From NCBI GenBank assembly GCA_007844125.1, contig CM017558.1, forward strand, positions 51,605,831-51,669,830: 64,000 nucleotides of DNA, given 5' to 3'. The position numbers were made by a program, and so were the translations under genes. This stretch comes from Sinonovacula constricta (Eukaryota > Mollusca > Bivalvia > Cardiida > Solecurtidae). Below are positions 35,393 to 47,712 of the stretch, in pieces; positions within the stretch are counted from its first letter, which is position 1, and each line of letters opens with the position of its first letter. The notes beneath the pieces were generated by a model. It did not search any database and was not told the DNA's origin. It was given only the letters and a program-made list of their open reading frames with translations.

Positions 35393-36498
35393 TTTAAATG
35401 GGGTATGCGACAGTTTGCCTATAACAAACACATGTAAAAATACATGTTAATGAAATTTTTGACATAATACTACATAAACTCATATTGTAGTCTCATCAAA
35501 GACTATTTTGACCATAATCACAATTGTTAAACAGTAAAAATCATTAAACAGTCGCTCTAGATATCACATCCTATAATGAAACACGATGGGATAAAAATAG
35601 ATATCGACGTCAGAGCGAAACACTCGATTGATGATATAACGTGTTTAAAGCAGCAATTGTTGGTTTAGTTCAAACAGCTAACTGTACAACTTGGCCAGAT
35701 GATTCTGCTTATTTGCACACACAACTTCCCATGCAAGTTTATGCAAATAAACTAAAATTGCGTAAACCGAAAATTAATATAAGTGTGCTGTTTTAACGAG
35801 CGTATTTTGTTTTCAGTTGCTACAAACTTGATTTCTTATTAATTATTCTCAGCAACATTTTTTCTTTAAAAAAAAAAGAAAACGAATTATTTTTTGTGAC
35901 GGCAAAAAGCACCTCATTAAACATGGTTTTACAAATTGCACTTTTCAGATTTTTAATTTTCAATGAATCGGAAGTGAAATGAATCTGCATTTACAACAAA
36001 TGCACTTAAGTGAAAAATATGCATTAGTACCGCACTACTTGCCAAGGGAGTGTACCGCGCTATTAAAACTTCATGAGTTATCGATCGTGTCATTATGTCT
36101 CTCACTGTTGACACTAACTTTCGCGAAAACCTTTGAATAGAAGATTCGTCAGAAAGCATGCCATTGGCAGTAGACCACAAAAGAGTAAGCCGGAGAGGAC
36201 GCTGATCATGGAGTTGACACAGATTAGCGACCGTGTGTGATAATCCCCTGGGAAAGGTGTGAAAGCGATTAATTATGTTAATCCTCGAATGTAGAATGTC
36301 GAAGGGAATGTGCGTATAACCGTTATTCGATTCACTGAAATTAACTGTATGTGGTAATGACGAGTGGAATGCTATGCGCCCCTTGTATATAGATGTAGTA
36401 AATCAAAATACGACATTCCTCGGGATTTTTTCAGGTAACAATAATATAGTTTGTTGCTAGAGAAAACTCTAGTCAAAACTGTCGAATACCATCTTTAA
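35393..36498 (-). mobile_element. M1 MITE copy, split by a ~650-bp insertion
   Basis: Left end TTTAAATGGGGTATGCGACA and right end TGTCGAATACCATCTTTAAA are worn M1 termini. Family interior sequence is present at 35560-35700 (ending AGCTAACTGTACAACTTGGC) and resumes near 36352 (AATGACGAGTGGAATGCTAT). The 35701-36351 stretch is absent from other copies, so it looks like an insertion. I see no inverted ends or coding capacity in it. Confidence 0.75.
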
Positions 36499-37463
36499 AT
36501 CCTTAAAATAATCCAGCCAGAAATAATAGCCAGATATATAAGATAATATATCAACTTGATATCTACTAAAAGGTTCTCTCTTTAGGTAAGAAGAGTTAAA
36601 AAAGTCAGAAGTTGTTTTTGAATCTATTATATATCGTAGATTGCTTAAGTTTCGGCTTTTGAAGGAAAATGTGGAAAGTGCAATTTTGACCGGGAGAGCT
36701 AAAGTCGCTTTAAGCAACAGATAGGACATACTACATTTTACCAGGGTTACTATTGCACAGACGCGCTATAGAAACAAAAATATATCTCATTTTCATCAAA
36801 GTTACAAAATAATCACAGCTTTGATCCCCTGTCGACATATGCGTATAACATAACTGATAACGCATTCTTCATAGTTCATTTGTCTTAGTCGAATACCATC
36901 CATTATAATAATATCCAGTTTTGACCCGCATGAGCTGGACATAAGATGCATAAAGATGACAAGACGTCCGATATGTCAGGTGCATTAATTTATGAACTAA
37001 TATAAAACAATGATTAATCAATAATAAAACATCGGCTACACAGTCTGCGGTTTTATACTTTTCTTTGTTTGTTTTTTACAGGAATATGTCGTTTAACAAC
37101 AAGCTAAAATGTGGATTTTTATTTAGACAAAAAGTGTTTTTACGTGAGAACATTTTTGCATACCTATTAAACAGCACAACATTATTGGGATAGTGTAAAC
37201 CAAATATTAAAATTGCACTTTTATTGCTTTTTGTAGAAAATTGCTTAGGTAGAGTAAGGAGATCACGATTTCCTGTAGTAACATATTCTCTAAAAATATT
37301 CTCATGGAAAAGATTACACTCTTAATAAATGAATTACAAATCAGAGTTTTAAACATATTAGTGTTTTTAAGAGACTATGTCATATAATACAAAAAGGGAA
37401 AATTCTAAACACATAGAACTATACGCATCATTTCATTCCTCCAATCTAAAGGCAACATAAGCT
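36499..37463. other. Non-coding stretch, possible M1 remnants
   Basis: A worn right-end M1 motif (AGTCGAATACCATCC) occurs at about 36888. The rest is AT-rich with no gene. Confidence 0.4.
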
Positions 37464-37700
37464 TTTAGAGGTGGTATCCGACCGTATGGAGTAAATACAT
37501 GTATACATGTCATTGACCAAATAAGGCACTGTTACCTAATACGGTGCTGCCAAATGCTGTTTATTGGTGCCCTATATCTGTGTTAACAGCAAAGCATAAA
37601 ATGCACTCGTCATTGCAAAATATTATTTCCTATCATTGCCACGCTGTAGAACTAGTCATAATCATAACTTAAATTGAACTTTAAGAAGGAAGCGGGAAGT
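37464..37700 (+). mobile_element. M1 MITE, 5' part only
   Basis: Starts AGAGGTGGTATCCGACCGTA and carries the family interior (ACCTAATACGGTG, CTCGTCATTGC, TTTCCTATCATTGCCACGCT). The other half is missing or unrecognisable. A second worn end (AAAGGTGATATCCGACA) follows at about 37893. Confidence 0.65.
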
Positions 37701-39480
37701 ATTTATTTCCCGTATATATGAAAAGTTCATCCACTACACGAGACTTTATTACAAGGAAACAAATTAGAAGCTTTTCAAATTAAAAGGATCTGCCTACTTG
37801 CTCATAGAATACTAACAATGTATACATGTTCAGTTGTTTAAAAACTAGTTGTGTCCAAATCTGTAGCTTACCACTTATCCAGCTCCATGCAAAGGTGATA
37901 TCCGACAATGGTTCCATTTTCAAATACATGTCAAGACGATAAACCACTACCTTTAAGTATTTTAAAATGACCACGTTTCACAGGTACGGCCTTGTAAACG
38001 ATTAAGTAAAGTATCCATAAGTATTAGTATAGTATTCACCTGCAATACAACGTAAGTCATGAAATATTTAATATGAGTTTTCATCATTGACTTATCTATT
38101 TTAAGACGATATGTGGTGTTCCGCTAAATATCGTGTATAATTTTTGGTAAATTGTCCTTTTCCAGAGTTAAACACAAATAATTGTTCTCATTACATATTT
38201 GCAAACGTTCATGGATGCTGCCATGTTAAAAAAGCACAACAAAGCTATTTTAAAAAGTAAACATTCCTCATACGTAACCTTTAGAATAAAACTATATAGA
38301 TATACTTTAAAAAAAACTATCTCAAAATAATATAATCTCGTCCAAATCTTGTTTGTTTAGTCGATGGATGATTTTCCTTTAAATGTTCCATTCATCTCTG
38401 TTACCACACGCCTACTTTTTTGTTGGATTGAGGTTTATATATCTTGGGACAGCTCGCTTAGATAAATAATCACATACTAGGTCTTTCTGCGCATGTACAC
38501 AGGTCTTTCCAACATTAAGACAGACATGTTCACCTGCTCAGAGATGGACTTGTGCACGTGATGGAAAATACCACCAAATGCACACATTTTTATGATAAAA
38601 CTAACAACCAGTCCGACAAAGCGCACGTACACGGATAAGTATCATTTACTTAATGTGAATTAGGGGGAATCGAGGACCTAAATTATTTAATACATATGCC
38701 AATTTTTTTTTTACACAAATAGTTTCATTTCAATACGTTTTTGAGACATTTTTGGCGTTAGTAAAGGCCTCCTCGTCTTAGCTGTTAAATACCAAGTCCC
38801 CGTTTGACACCAAATACATGAATATGTGTATGTGCGTTCGTGTGTACAAAATATTGAGGCCACAGCTTTGAGACAATTCTGACAACTACTGATAGCTGTA
38901 TTTTGTCGGATCCAACATCTAATAAAGACTTCGCAGCAAATCAGTACTGTTTTGTTTGTAATACCATTTAATGAAGGCTTCACTGGAAATTTTGGTATTT
39001 TTTTATAAGAAGAGTTTAAGTTGGAACTTCTATAAATATTTTTCATCTAAATTGTGTACAACACGTTCTCGAATACCCAACAGAAATCTAAATTCTGGCA
39101 ATATTAATGCATACTTTTTAAGCATAATATCCGACGACACTGCAATGGTTGTTCTCTGAAAAATTCCGCTAAGATAGCAAGATTGTTTTTATTATTATTT
39201 TCTTCCCAACAAAGCAAACGACGATCGATGGGAAAACGAAGCTACAAATGTAATCTACTTGTATTTTACGTTCCATATTTTGGTAAGAACTCGAACCAGT
39301 TTTCAACAACAAAGTTGTGTTGTTAAAGGTTTATGTCTTTCCATTTTCAGACTTTCAGAGTCAGTTTAATACAACCATGAAAAGCTATTAACCTTTTGTC
39401 CAGATACAATTCAGAACGCATCTCCGACATTTTAGACCCCCACCACTTTCCATTGAACGAATGTCACATTCTGTCTTCGA
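37701..39480. other. Non-coding stretch
   Basis: No gene seen. The 111-codon minus-strand frame at 38711-39046 has no recognisable motif and looks like chance. Confidence 0.5.
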
Positions 39481-39518
39481 TCTCCCTCCCACCCCTCCCC
39501 CTCCCCGCCCCTCCACCG
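39481..39518 (-). other. G-quadruplex-capable C-rich tract
   Basis: The plus strand holds CCCTCCCACCCCTCCCCCTC followed by CCCGCCCCTCC. The minus strand therefore carries at least six G3+ runs with one-base loops, a classic quadruplex pattern. It lies in otherwise AT-rich sequence with no nearby gene. Confidence 0.6.
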
Positions 39519-39995
39519 AAGACTTTTGGATCCGAAAAACCACCTGACAACTCCATTTTGGTATCACGTTTTGTCAACCGGATAATCCGCTCTAATGTCG
39601 ATATCTCTTTTAAGCAGAAATCACTGTAGTGCTTATTTATAGACTTGGAAAACAAGAATATTAATTAAAAGCAACATATTTCAAGATTTGTACTGTCTAA
39701 CAATTAAGGAAATGTTATAAACAGCCGTTACTTAAACTAAAATATAAATGATTGCAGGAATTATGCACGAAGTCTCCAATATAAGTGTATTAAGTAGTTG
39801 CATGTAGTAAATATATTAGTTATCTCCATTGTCGGAAGGTATTTTCATAAACTTTATATAAGAAACATAGAAAATTTTATTTTTAATTTGCTTATTTTTG
39901 TTTAGAAATGCGCTCAACCTTTTTTTATAAATCCTTATTTCAATTAATGAGATTCCATTTTACGCGCATGCTCCAGTCTTAAGGTTTTTGCTGTT

Positions 39996-40062
39996 GTTGT
40001 TGTTTGTGTGTGTGTGCGTGCGTTCGTTCGTGCGTTCGTACGTGCGCGTGCGCGTGTGTGTT
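39996..40062. repeat. GTT/GT/CGTT simple repeat
   Basis: A purine-pyrimidine alternating tract (GTTGTTG, GTGTGTGTGCG, CGTTCGTTCGTGCG, GCGCGTGCGCGTGTGTG). The CG/TG alternation could favour Z-DNA. Confidence 0.9.
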
Positions 40063-40204
40063 TTAAATTAAAAAAGTGGACAAATCTTAGGTTTTCTGCA
40101 ATAATTTTGTACCAAATACCAAGCCGCAATGAAGGTAAGAATGTAGTTATTTGATAGTTAGAGTAAAGTCCCTTTACATACGACAAGAGGGAATAGGCAA
40201 CCTG

Positions 40205-40677
40205 TAAAGGCGGTATCCGAAAGTTTGTATCAAAGTATTGCAAATGAGTCATTGTTACCTGAAAGGATATTGCAAAATTATGCTCATTGATGCCCTCGAT
40301 CAGTGTGAACAGTGAGACATGAATCCCCATTACTCATTGCAAACAGGCATTTCCTATCTGAGCCACGCTGCAGAGATAGCTGTTTTTAGCTAGGAAAACC
40401 GCGTGACAAATCAATTTTGAGATTCTAGTATATCGTCACCCGGGTTAACGGCTCTGACGAAGGTATCTATTTTTAGCAGAGATCACTATGATGCATATTT
40501 AGGGATTTAGAATGCTTGAACTTTTAGTGTTTTTTATCGCGATTTGAACTGTCAAAACCGTCTTTACCTATACTAAAGTATGAGTTAATGCTGATATTAT
40601 GCCCGAATTCTCCAAAGCAGTGATAAGGTATTGTTACACGAATTGGATTTAGGCAAATTGTCGGATACCACCTTTAA
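40205..40677 (+). mobile_element. M1 MITE, complete copy
   Basis: Starts TAAAGGCGGTATCCGAAAGT and ends ATTGTCGGATACCACCTTTA. The interior includes GTTACCTGAAAGGATATTGC and TTTCCTATCTGAGCCACGCT. Length about 473 bp. Non-coding. Confidence 0.9.
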
Positions 40678-41642
40678 AGAACAGCATGTGCGCATATACT
40701 TAGGTGATTAGAGTCATCATTTTAATATATATTATCCTATCAACTCCTCGGACGTTAAAACATATAGAGCCCGGTATTATAACATTTGCTTTTTCAAACA
40801 ATTGTGTAATGAAACTGTCACGCGCATCCGGACGGACTACTTATGAAAATGAATAAATTTTAGGCTACAAGTGAAGGCCCAAACGTCGTAAAGTCGCATA
40901 AAATATTAGATATCAAGGGACACAACAGCTTGCGACAAAAATAATTTTTTCCAAAATATTTTAGAAATAATTAAATTCCTTCTTGTTCTTTTTATTTCCG
41001 TAATGCCATGACTTGTAGTGACGTCAATTTCTTCGAAAATTTTGTCACCTATCTGTCTCAGTTTGCTAGAAAAATAGTAACCGACTGTTTACCTATAGAT
41101 AGTTTCCACATCAGTGAAAATCCCTTATCTTGGCAGCCATCTTTGATGATAACTTCAAGGGATTTTCATATGAATTATATAGAAGGGTAAATTTTATTTT
41201 CTTGTAATATCTTCATATGTGGTCCGAAAATTAAAAGCTATACACAATTGGAAAGCTCTTGAAATTCATATTTTTAGGATACAATATTTTTACAATTGAT
41301 AAGTGCACACAGAATTAATACACAGAAATAAATAAAACTAGTGGCTCATACTAAAAACAAAATGAACAGTGTATCATTTTTGGTTGTATTTCTTTAACCT
41401 TTTAAACTATCAAAATATAGTTTTAATACTTAAAATACTTTATGAAAGCTGTTTAATTTGATATCAAATTTAGTAAAATAGACTGAAAAATAAAAACACA
41501 GTGGTGAGTTTAATACAGCACATATTTCCTGATTTCGGCCTGCATTAGCTTCTGCCCACAAAGATGACAGCCTTAAATTGTCTTATCAGTGTCGATGACA
41601 TCACATGGAAACTATCTATATGCAATTTGTGTACCCTTGTTT
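40678..41642. other. Non-coding AT-rich stretch
   Basis: No gene or clear repeat seen. Confidence 0.55.
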
Positions 41643-41646
41643 GGGG

Positions 41647-43919
41647 AATAGACCATTTCAAACCAAGCGTCTAGCCAATCCTATTCCGCTGATCAAGTAG
41701 ACGCTTTGTGAGAAAATCTCGCGAGACTCGACCTGTTTTGCAAAACTGGGGGCTCTTCACTTCCGGATTTTGTATTATCTAATTGAACGTAATACAGTGC
41801 TGAAAATCATGAAATTGACAAAAGTTCAACGTCTGAATAACCATAAGTTGCCAAATAGTGCACGTATACAATCATCAATTGAAAGTTAAATAAAACAACC
41901 GTAATAAAAACGAACTTATATCACGTCCATTTACATGTTAAATATTTAAAAGAAATTATAATCATTACCGCCATTAAATTTATCTGGCCACACATGATCA
42001 TCATCATGATCCCATATTACCTGTATAATCACCTTTAATCATCATCAGCAGCAGCAGCATCACCGCCATCACGATCTACATCGTAATCGTCATGGGCATC
42101 ACCGTAACCGTTTTTACCATTTACATAATAATCATAAACAGCATCGGTATCACCGTCATCATTATCAGCAGTAGCAGCAGCAGCAGCATCACCGTCATTT
42201 GCATCATCATTACTTTAGTTACAGGGGTATGGATCTTTGTCAAGCAAATTTTCTTATGCTTCTAATCTTAGTTGTTATATATCTTATAATGAACAATGTT
42301 GTAAATTTGGACAATGGTGTCAAAATCCCTATTTCTTAATGCATCGGTCACATAATGCGCTATTACGTATAAATGATTAATAGGAATTCGTGGACTGCGA
42401 TTCAAAATCTGCATACAACTTTTGACTTTACTTGATTTGCAATTATTTGAATGAGGGTCTACACGCCTGGCTACGTCTTATGTTCCCATTCATGGCTTGA
42501 ATGTTCTATGCCAAAATGTGGTCTAAAGTGGGCCCTACCGGGTACTTAATTTTTGTACCCATTTAAAGATAGAAATGTATAAATTTAAAATATCGTTTTG
42601 TAAATTCATATTACCGGGTATGTTTCTCTATGGGCGTGGGTCCCTTTCATACCATCATAAAGTTTTACTCCAATTGAATCCCTAATTTTATGACATGAGC
42701 GGACACCCCAACTAATTAAGCTAATTGGCAGTTTTATGACACCTTGTTTGTCTAGTGGACAGGAAGTGTGGCCGTGTTTTGGCGTCTTTTCCCCTTCGCA
42801 AGAATTAACACATGCATCCGCTATGCAGCTGTGTTTGAAACTGTCACCATATGGCAGTCGTGTGGTTTATGACCTTCACCATTTACAGACCAATATGCAT
42901 TGACTTACGCGAGGACAACAAAAAGGACAAAACACTAAGGTCTACAATATCTTTTTTGGCTCATAAAAGGACCTAACGCTATATTTAGCAGTACCCACAA
43001 TGGCGCACTCTTTCCCAACCCCACTATTTTTTCGTTAAGGAAGAGGAAACGTGGATGTTGGGATTTCAAGGAACACAATCTAATATATATTTTTCATCTC
43101 GTGTTTATTGCAAAGGTATTATTTCAATAGCTCGCCTATTCTATTGTAGTTAATCCATACCTTAAATATAAATAATTCCTTTATAAAAATGCTTATGATC
43201 ATTCAATGGACTAAAGAAGTTTGTAATGATATTTATATAAGTAAAAACATGCGCAGTCTGAAATATTACTACATAATAAAGTTTCCCCCCTCCACTCTCA
43301 CTCTTTTAGAACTTATATTTATGCCGCGAAGGTAAATCGTCAATAACGTTGCATATTTTTTCATAGCACACGCCGTTCACGTGTACTTATCATTTTTAAT
43401 CTCTCAACAGTACCCAACGTTCACACCCTCTCTATCTTCTAAATGGCAGCTTGAAGACAATTATCGATCGATATCATGTTACACAGTATTGTGAAATAAT
43501 GGGTCGGTCAATTTGACACAAAAATATTTCTTTTCGGCGACTTCAAATGATAGTGACCGTCGATTGTTTCCCAGAATTTTCTTTGTTGTTGCAGTGTTAG
43601 CCAGAGAGCCCTCCGCGCCAGAAAAGAAATAACACCGCATTTATTTTTTACAACCTTGAAGAAATTAAAATCAAAGTGATGTAATAGCGACTCCATGTTA
43701 TAAGTGCGTGAACAATGTTGTTAACAGCCGTTAATTGGCGCTAATATGTGCAAACCGAAAAAAAAAAACCCAACTTGTTTTCTAAGAAAGTACGAACACA
43801 AATGATGAAATCCTTTGCGCAAGAGCCCCCAGTTTTGACAATCGAAAGAAAACGGGTCAAGTCTCGTAGCGCGAGATATAAATCGGCGCATGCGCACTGG
43901 ATGTTTGAAATGGTCTATT
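41647..43919. mobile_element. 2.27-kb element with ~120-bp inverted ends
   Basis: The left end AATAGACCATTTCAAAC and right end GTTTGAAATGGTCTATT are inverted. Similarity continues inward for about 120 bases (CGCGAGACTCGACC and CTGGGGGCTCTT on the left, complemented at 43820-43880). GGGG flanks both ends directly, a possible 4-bp target duplication. No transposase frame is present, so it would be non-autonomous. The inside includes the CAT/CAG-rich tract. Confidence 0.6.
41995..42225. repeat. Imperfect CAT/CAG trinucleotide tract
   Basis: Runs of ATC/CAT and CAGCAGCAGCAG separated by related triplets (CACCGCCATCACG, CACCGTCATC). No open frame continues through it. Confidence 0.85.
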
Positions 43920-44067
43920 GGGGCATAGATGCTACAAACCACAAACTTTAGTATAAAAACGACGATCTTGAACACTACATCAATTGTAAGAAAATACAAA
44001 CAGTGAAATAAATCGCTGTAAATGTTCATTCTTTTCTAATCTATACACGCATGTAGGCGCGATGGGC

Positions 44068-44246
44068 GCTAAAATGATCTGCTAAAATAAATATCGATGT
44101 CATAGCGAAATACTCGAATGATTATATAAAGTGAGTTCGAAACTAAGCGATCACGTGGTTTTCTGACTTTAAAAATAGCTTACTGTGCAGCCTGGCTCAG
44201 ATAGCAAAAAATGACGTTGTAATGACGAATGGGATGTATGCTTCAT
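44068..44246 (-). mobile_element. M1 MITE fragment abutting a SINE
   Basis: Internal M1 sequence in reverse (ATATCGATGTCATAGCGAAA, then AATAGCTTACTGTGCAGCCT and AATGACGAATGGGATG). It ends exactly where the S1 SINE tail begins. The lost half does not resume on the far side of the SINE. Confidence 0.65.
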
Positions 44247-44554
44247 GTGTTTGTTTGTTTATTTGATTTATCGTCCAACCAACAGTATTTCAGTTATCTG
44301 GAGACGGTGTCCACTTGAAGCAGATATAGTGCTGCCTTCACTGTGTATAGCATGCCATGAACACCTGGCATGATACCAAACCCAGTCACATTATCCTGAC
44401 ACTGGGCCAACCTGTCATAGAACTACCCTTCTATTGCTTAAGCATTAACAAGGGAGCTGTGCCACTACGACTTTCGTATGTCGCGACCCGGGATCGAACC
44501 CGGGGCCTCCCGTGCCTAGAGCCGACGCTCAACCGGTTGCGCTACCAGGTCCGG
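44247..44554 (-). mobile_element. tRNA-derived SINE 'S1', copy 2
   Basis: Inverted copy with the best-preserved tRNA head: A box CCTGGTAGCGCAACCGG and a perfect B box GGGTTCGATCCC on the minus strand. The 3' tail reads AAACAAACAAACAC on the minus strand. Body as in copy 1. Confidence 0.93.
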
Positions 44555-44896
44555 ATTTATTAATTTTTTATTTATTTATTTGGTGATTTGAGAGAAAAGA
44601 AAATGGACCAATATGTCGATACTTTCTTTAAAAGATAGAACAGACAATTAAAAACACACACAACATCAACAAAAAGGCCGATCGTGTTAGTGTTAAATCT
44701 GGATTAGTTAAGCATTAGGATGAACAATTCCAGTTGATTTACATCGATTTCGGCTGTGGAGAACAGAAGAAAGTAGCACTTTTCAAGCACAGAAAACATT
44801 TCGACAATAGGCCCTATAAATGTACAAAATAAAGATGTAATAATAACATGAAAACTCATAATCATATGTAATGAAACAATGAGCTTAAATAAGTTA

Positions 44897-45063
44897 TAAT
44901 ATAATATAATATGATATAATATGATATGATATGATATGATATGATATGATATGATATGATATGATATGATATGATATGATATGATATGATATGATATAAT
45001 ATAATATAATATAATATAATATAATATAATATAATATAATATAATATAATATAATATAATATA
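44897..45063. repeat. Pentanucleotide satellite (ATAAT)n/(ATGAT)n
   Basis: About 33 units of five bases: a mixed start, then a homogeneous ATGAT block and a homogeneous ATAAT block. The three long minus-strand frames across it (IILYY, IISYH) are by-products. Confidence 0.98.
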
Positions 45064-45131
45064 GAACCAGGTAAAATTGCATGCAAAGAAAAGAGAAAAA
45101 ACAAAAGGAAAATATCTTTCCACATGAAAGG

Positions 45132-45214
45132 TTCACCTCGACATGGTATCGAACCCACGCGTTTATGGGTTGCGTGGTAACAAGTCAGTGATATTAACGA
45201 CTAGGGCACTGGCA
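45132..45214 (-). mobile_element. tRNA-like SINE head or tRNA pseudogene
   Basis: The minus strand shows a perfect B box (GGGTTCGATACC) within a T-arm-like CGCGTGGGTTCGATACC. An A-box-like CCTAGTCGTTAATATC lies about 45 bases earlier. The acceptor stem does not pair well, so it is not a functional tRNA. Confidence 0.5.
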
Positions 45215-45667
45215 AAAATTCTAAATTAGGCAATAACTGACAATCAGGTAATTACCCCCTTCACATCAACAGCGGCAACATTTCGCCGATATTCCATGTA
45301 GTATGCGCACATTAACGTCATTTCTTGTCGCGAATCGTCATATCGTAAACGACGAACAAGAGCAATACTGCATATTTACATAAACATGAGCCTGTCAGGT
45401 TTCGCATTTGCCAAGTGTTACAAACCATAATAGAATAGAGATGAACACAATCATAAACATATATAGGCATACACTTACACACAATGCCGTTCATGTAAAA
45501 ACTACGCACGCACGCACTGGTAGACATTTGAAAACACTATCTTAAATAAAATAATCGCTTACACCTTTTCATGAAAAAAAACCATACCACTACACAGACA
45601 CACGCATTCACAATTAAAACATGCGACCAAACACGTATACAAACGCTCACACGAACCTACTTGATCA

Positions 45668-46320
45668 CCCACAATCGGAACTCCTTCGGTAATTCCGCCC
45701 TCGGGAATTATGGTTCGTGAATTATCCGAGGTGTTCCGATTGGATCACCAAATCACACCAATCGGAACACCTCGGATAATTCACGAATCATCACTTTGAT
45801 GTATGTAGAAAGTCGGATCACCTCGGCCATTTATCTTAATGGGACTTCTTTTCAGACCAACGTCAAAACAAAGATGCCAGCTCGGATGACAGCTGACTAC
45901 AGTACGACGCCAGTAAAACTTCAATTTGTGGCGGCTTCAATATTTAATCATCCAATTTTAATTTACCCAGCGTAGCAAACACTAAGCTGTCAAACGATGG
46001 CAGCGTTTCTGTTTTGTGCAAACTACTTAGGCATATTCTTCTTCCGACTTCCGGCGAACAAAACGATCGTGATTTCATTAAGTATTATTGCACCAGATAC
46101 ATCCGGGGGATGATTGTCCCGTGAACGGAATTACCCGAGGAGTTCCGATTGCCAATCACACCAATTGGAACTCCTCGGGTACTGTAGTGAGCTGTCATCC
46201 GAGCTGTCATCTTTGATTTGACGTCTGTCACAAAAGTAGTCCAATTTAGGGAACAGGCCAAGGTGATCCGACTACCTACATACATCCGAGAGATGATTGG
46301 TTCCGATTGCCAATCACACA
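45668..46320. mobile_element. Foldback-type element with long compound inverted arms
   Basis: The left arm (about 45668-45905) and right arm (about 46118-46320) are complementary over blocks such as AGTCGGATCACC, AGATGCCAGCTCGGATGAC and the outer CGAGGAGTTCCGATTG type. Each arm is also a palindrome within itself: TTATCCGAGGTGTTCCGATT and its complement face each other at 45728-45785. About 210 bases of unique AT-rich sequence form the centre. Non-coding. Confidence 0.75.
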
Positions 46321-46390
46321 CGTTAATGCCCTCGTAACCTTTCACACATTAGTACCCATTAAAACCTCCAAAAGTACAAAATACAGACGG

Positions 46391-46820
46391 TAAAGGTGGT
46401 CCGACAGTTTGGACCGTTATTTTTTTTCTCCAACAACCAAATTAATTACTGTTGCCTTAAAAGCTTTTTTTATTTTATACATCTATGTGAAACGTAAAGC
46501 ATAACATTCAGCTCGCCATTACAAACATGTATTTTCTATCTAAGCCACACTACACAGTTAGCCATTTTAAACATAAGAAGTCTATGTGTCCACTTTCTTT
46601 AAAAATAACTCATCATCCAGTTTGGACCCCTATATCTAGTGTAATTAAAATTCCCATCGATTATTTATAGTTTTAAAACGAATGGACATTTACAGCGAGT
46701 ATCTCCACGATTTGTATTGTCTTATAATTGAGATAGTGAGTTTGGCAGGAATTATTCCCCAATTCCCTCAAACAAGTAAAAAAAAATTTACAAGTATTTA
46801 ATTGTCGGATACCACCTTTA
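46391..46820 (+). mobile_element. M1 MITE, complete copy
   Basis: Ends TAAAGGTGGTCCGACAGTTT and AATTGTCGGATACCACCTTT are inverted. The interior has CTGTTGCCTTAAAAG and TTTTCTATCTAAGCCACACT. Length about 430 bp. Confidence 0.9.
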
Positions 46821-47419
46821 CCATTACTGATGACACTTATCAAATACACCTTTAGCAAATGTGTGGCCACCAAAATAGTTAAAGTGGAATATCACGGAAT
46901 GTAGATGTTATGGCTGAGGTAAATGATAATGTCGTGCACCTGCAAGCAGGTATACTATTGTAAACCTCACACGTATGACCCTGTCACCACGCTGCTGGAC
47001 GGTGGATGATGACATATTACTGCTAGCCGCATTCCTACTTTGTAAACATAGGCAACATTGATGCACATTCACTGAATGTGGACTGGCATTAATGTACATT
47101 GTCGACTGCCAACACCTTTTCAGTGTATTTCATGCAGAGGCACTAATGCAATGCTTCAAGTAATGAACCAGACCGATAACATTACCATGGCACAGACGAA
47201 CCAGTCGTAACACTAATCTTTCAATCCTGATCGTCAAAGGGTGTCGTGGTGGGGGCGGGGGTGCTCTACTGCTGCCTTATTGCCCTATGTACACACCTGC
47301 GATAACCGAAGTGTATTGAAATAGAAAGTAGCAATACAAACAAAGAATATTGCCATATTGGTATTAAATAGTATATTATCATTTAAAACGCTTATTTACA
47401 AAGATATTGCATACATATG
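46821..47419. other. Non-coding stretch
   Basis: No gene seen. Confidence 0.5.
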
Positions 47420-47707
47420 CAGGGGCGGATCCAGGATTTCAGAATAGGGGGGGCCGAGGGAGTAACATTCGGCCGCAGGCCGGAGCTGATCGCGCCACAG
47501 GCGCGAAATCCGCGGCTGGGGGTCTGGAGGGGGCTCCCCCAGAAAATTTTGAATTCTAGATGCGCTGAGATGCGATTTCCAAGCATCTGTGGGGCATAAT
47601 TTCCTTATCTATTTGCTCACTTTTAAGGGCAAAATACTTTTTTTTGTTGGTCGTCGAAAAATAGGGGGGCCGCGGCCCCTTCGGCCCCCCCTCTGGATCC
47701 GCCCCTG
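47420..47707. mobile_element. 288-bp TIR element with 5-bp target duplication
   Basis: Starts CAGGGGCGGATCCAGG and ends CTGGATCCGCCCCTG, an almost perfect inverted pair of about 16 bases. ATATG stands directly on both sides (47415-47419 and 47708-47712). The inside is GC-rich at both ends (GGGGGGCC blocks) with no coding frame. It belongs to the common non-autonomous DNA transposons with this kind of terminus; superfamily not fixed. Confidence 0.92.
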
Positions 47708-47712
47708 ATATG

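Noticed and set aside
42000..42225. Possible CRISPR-like or regular spaced repeat
   Set aside because: Only irregular triplet repeats; no constant repeat with unique spacers. CRISPR is not expected in this type of genome.
44532..44554. tRNA gene on the minus strand
   Set aside because: The A and B boxes are good, but the body continues into a ~310-bp SINE with two other copies, and the acceptor stem does not close.
44357..44563. 68-codon plus-strand frame ending RTRGLPCLEPTLNRLRYQVRIY
   Set aside because: It is the S1 SINE read antisense through its tRNA head.
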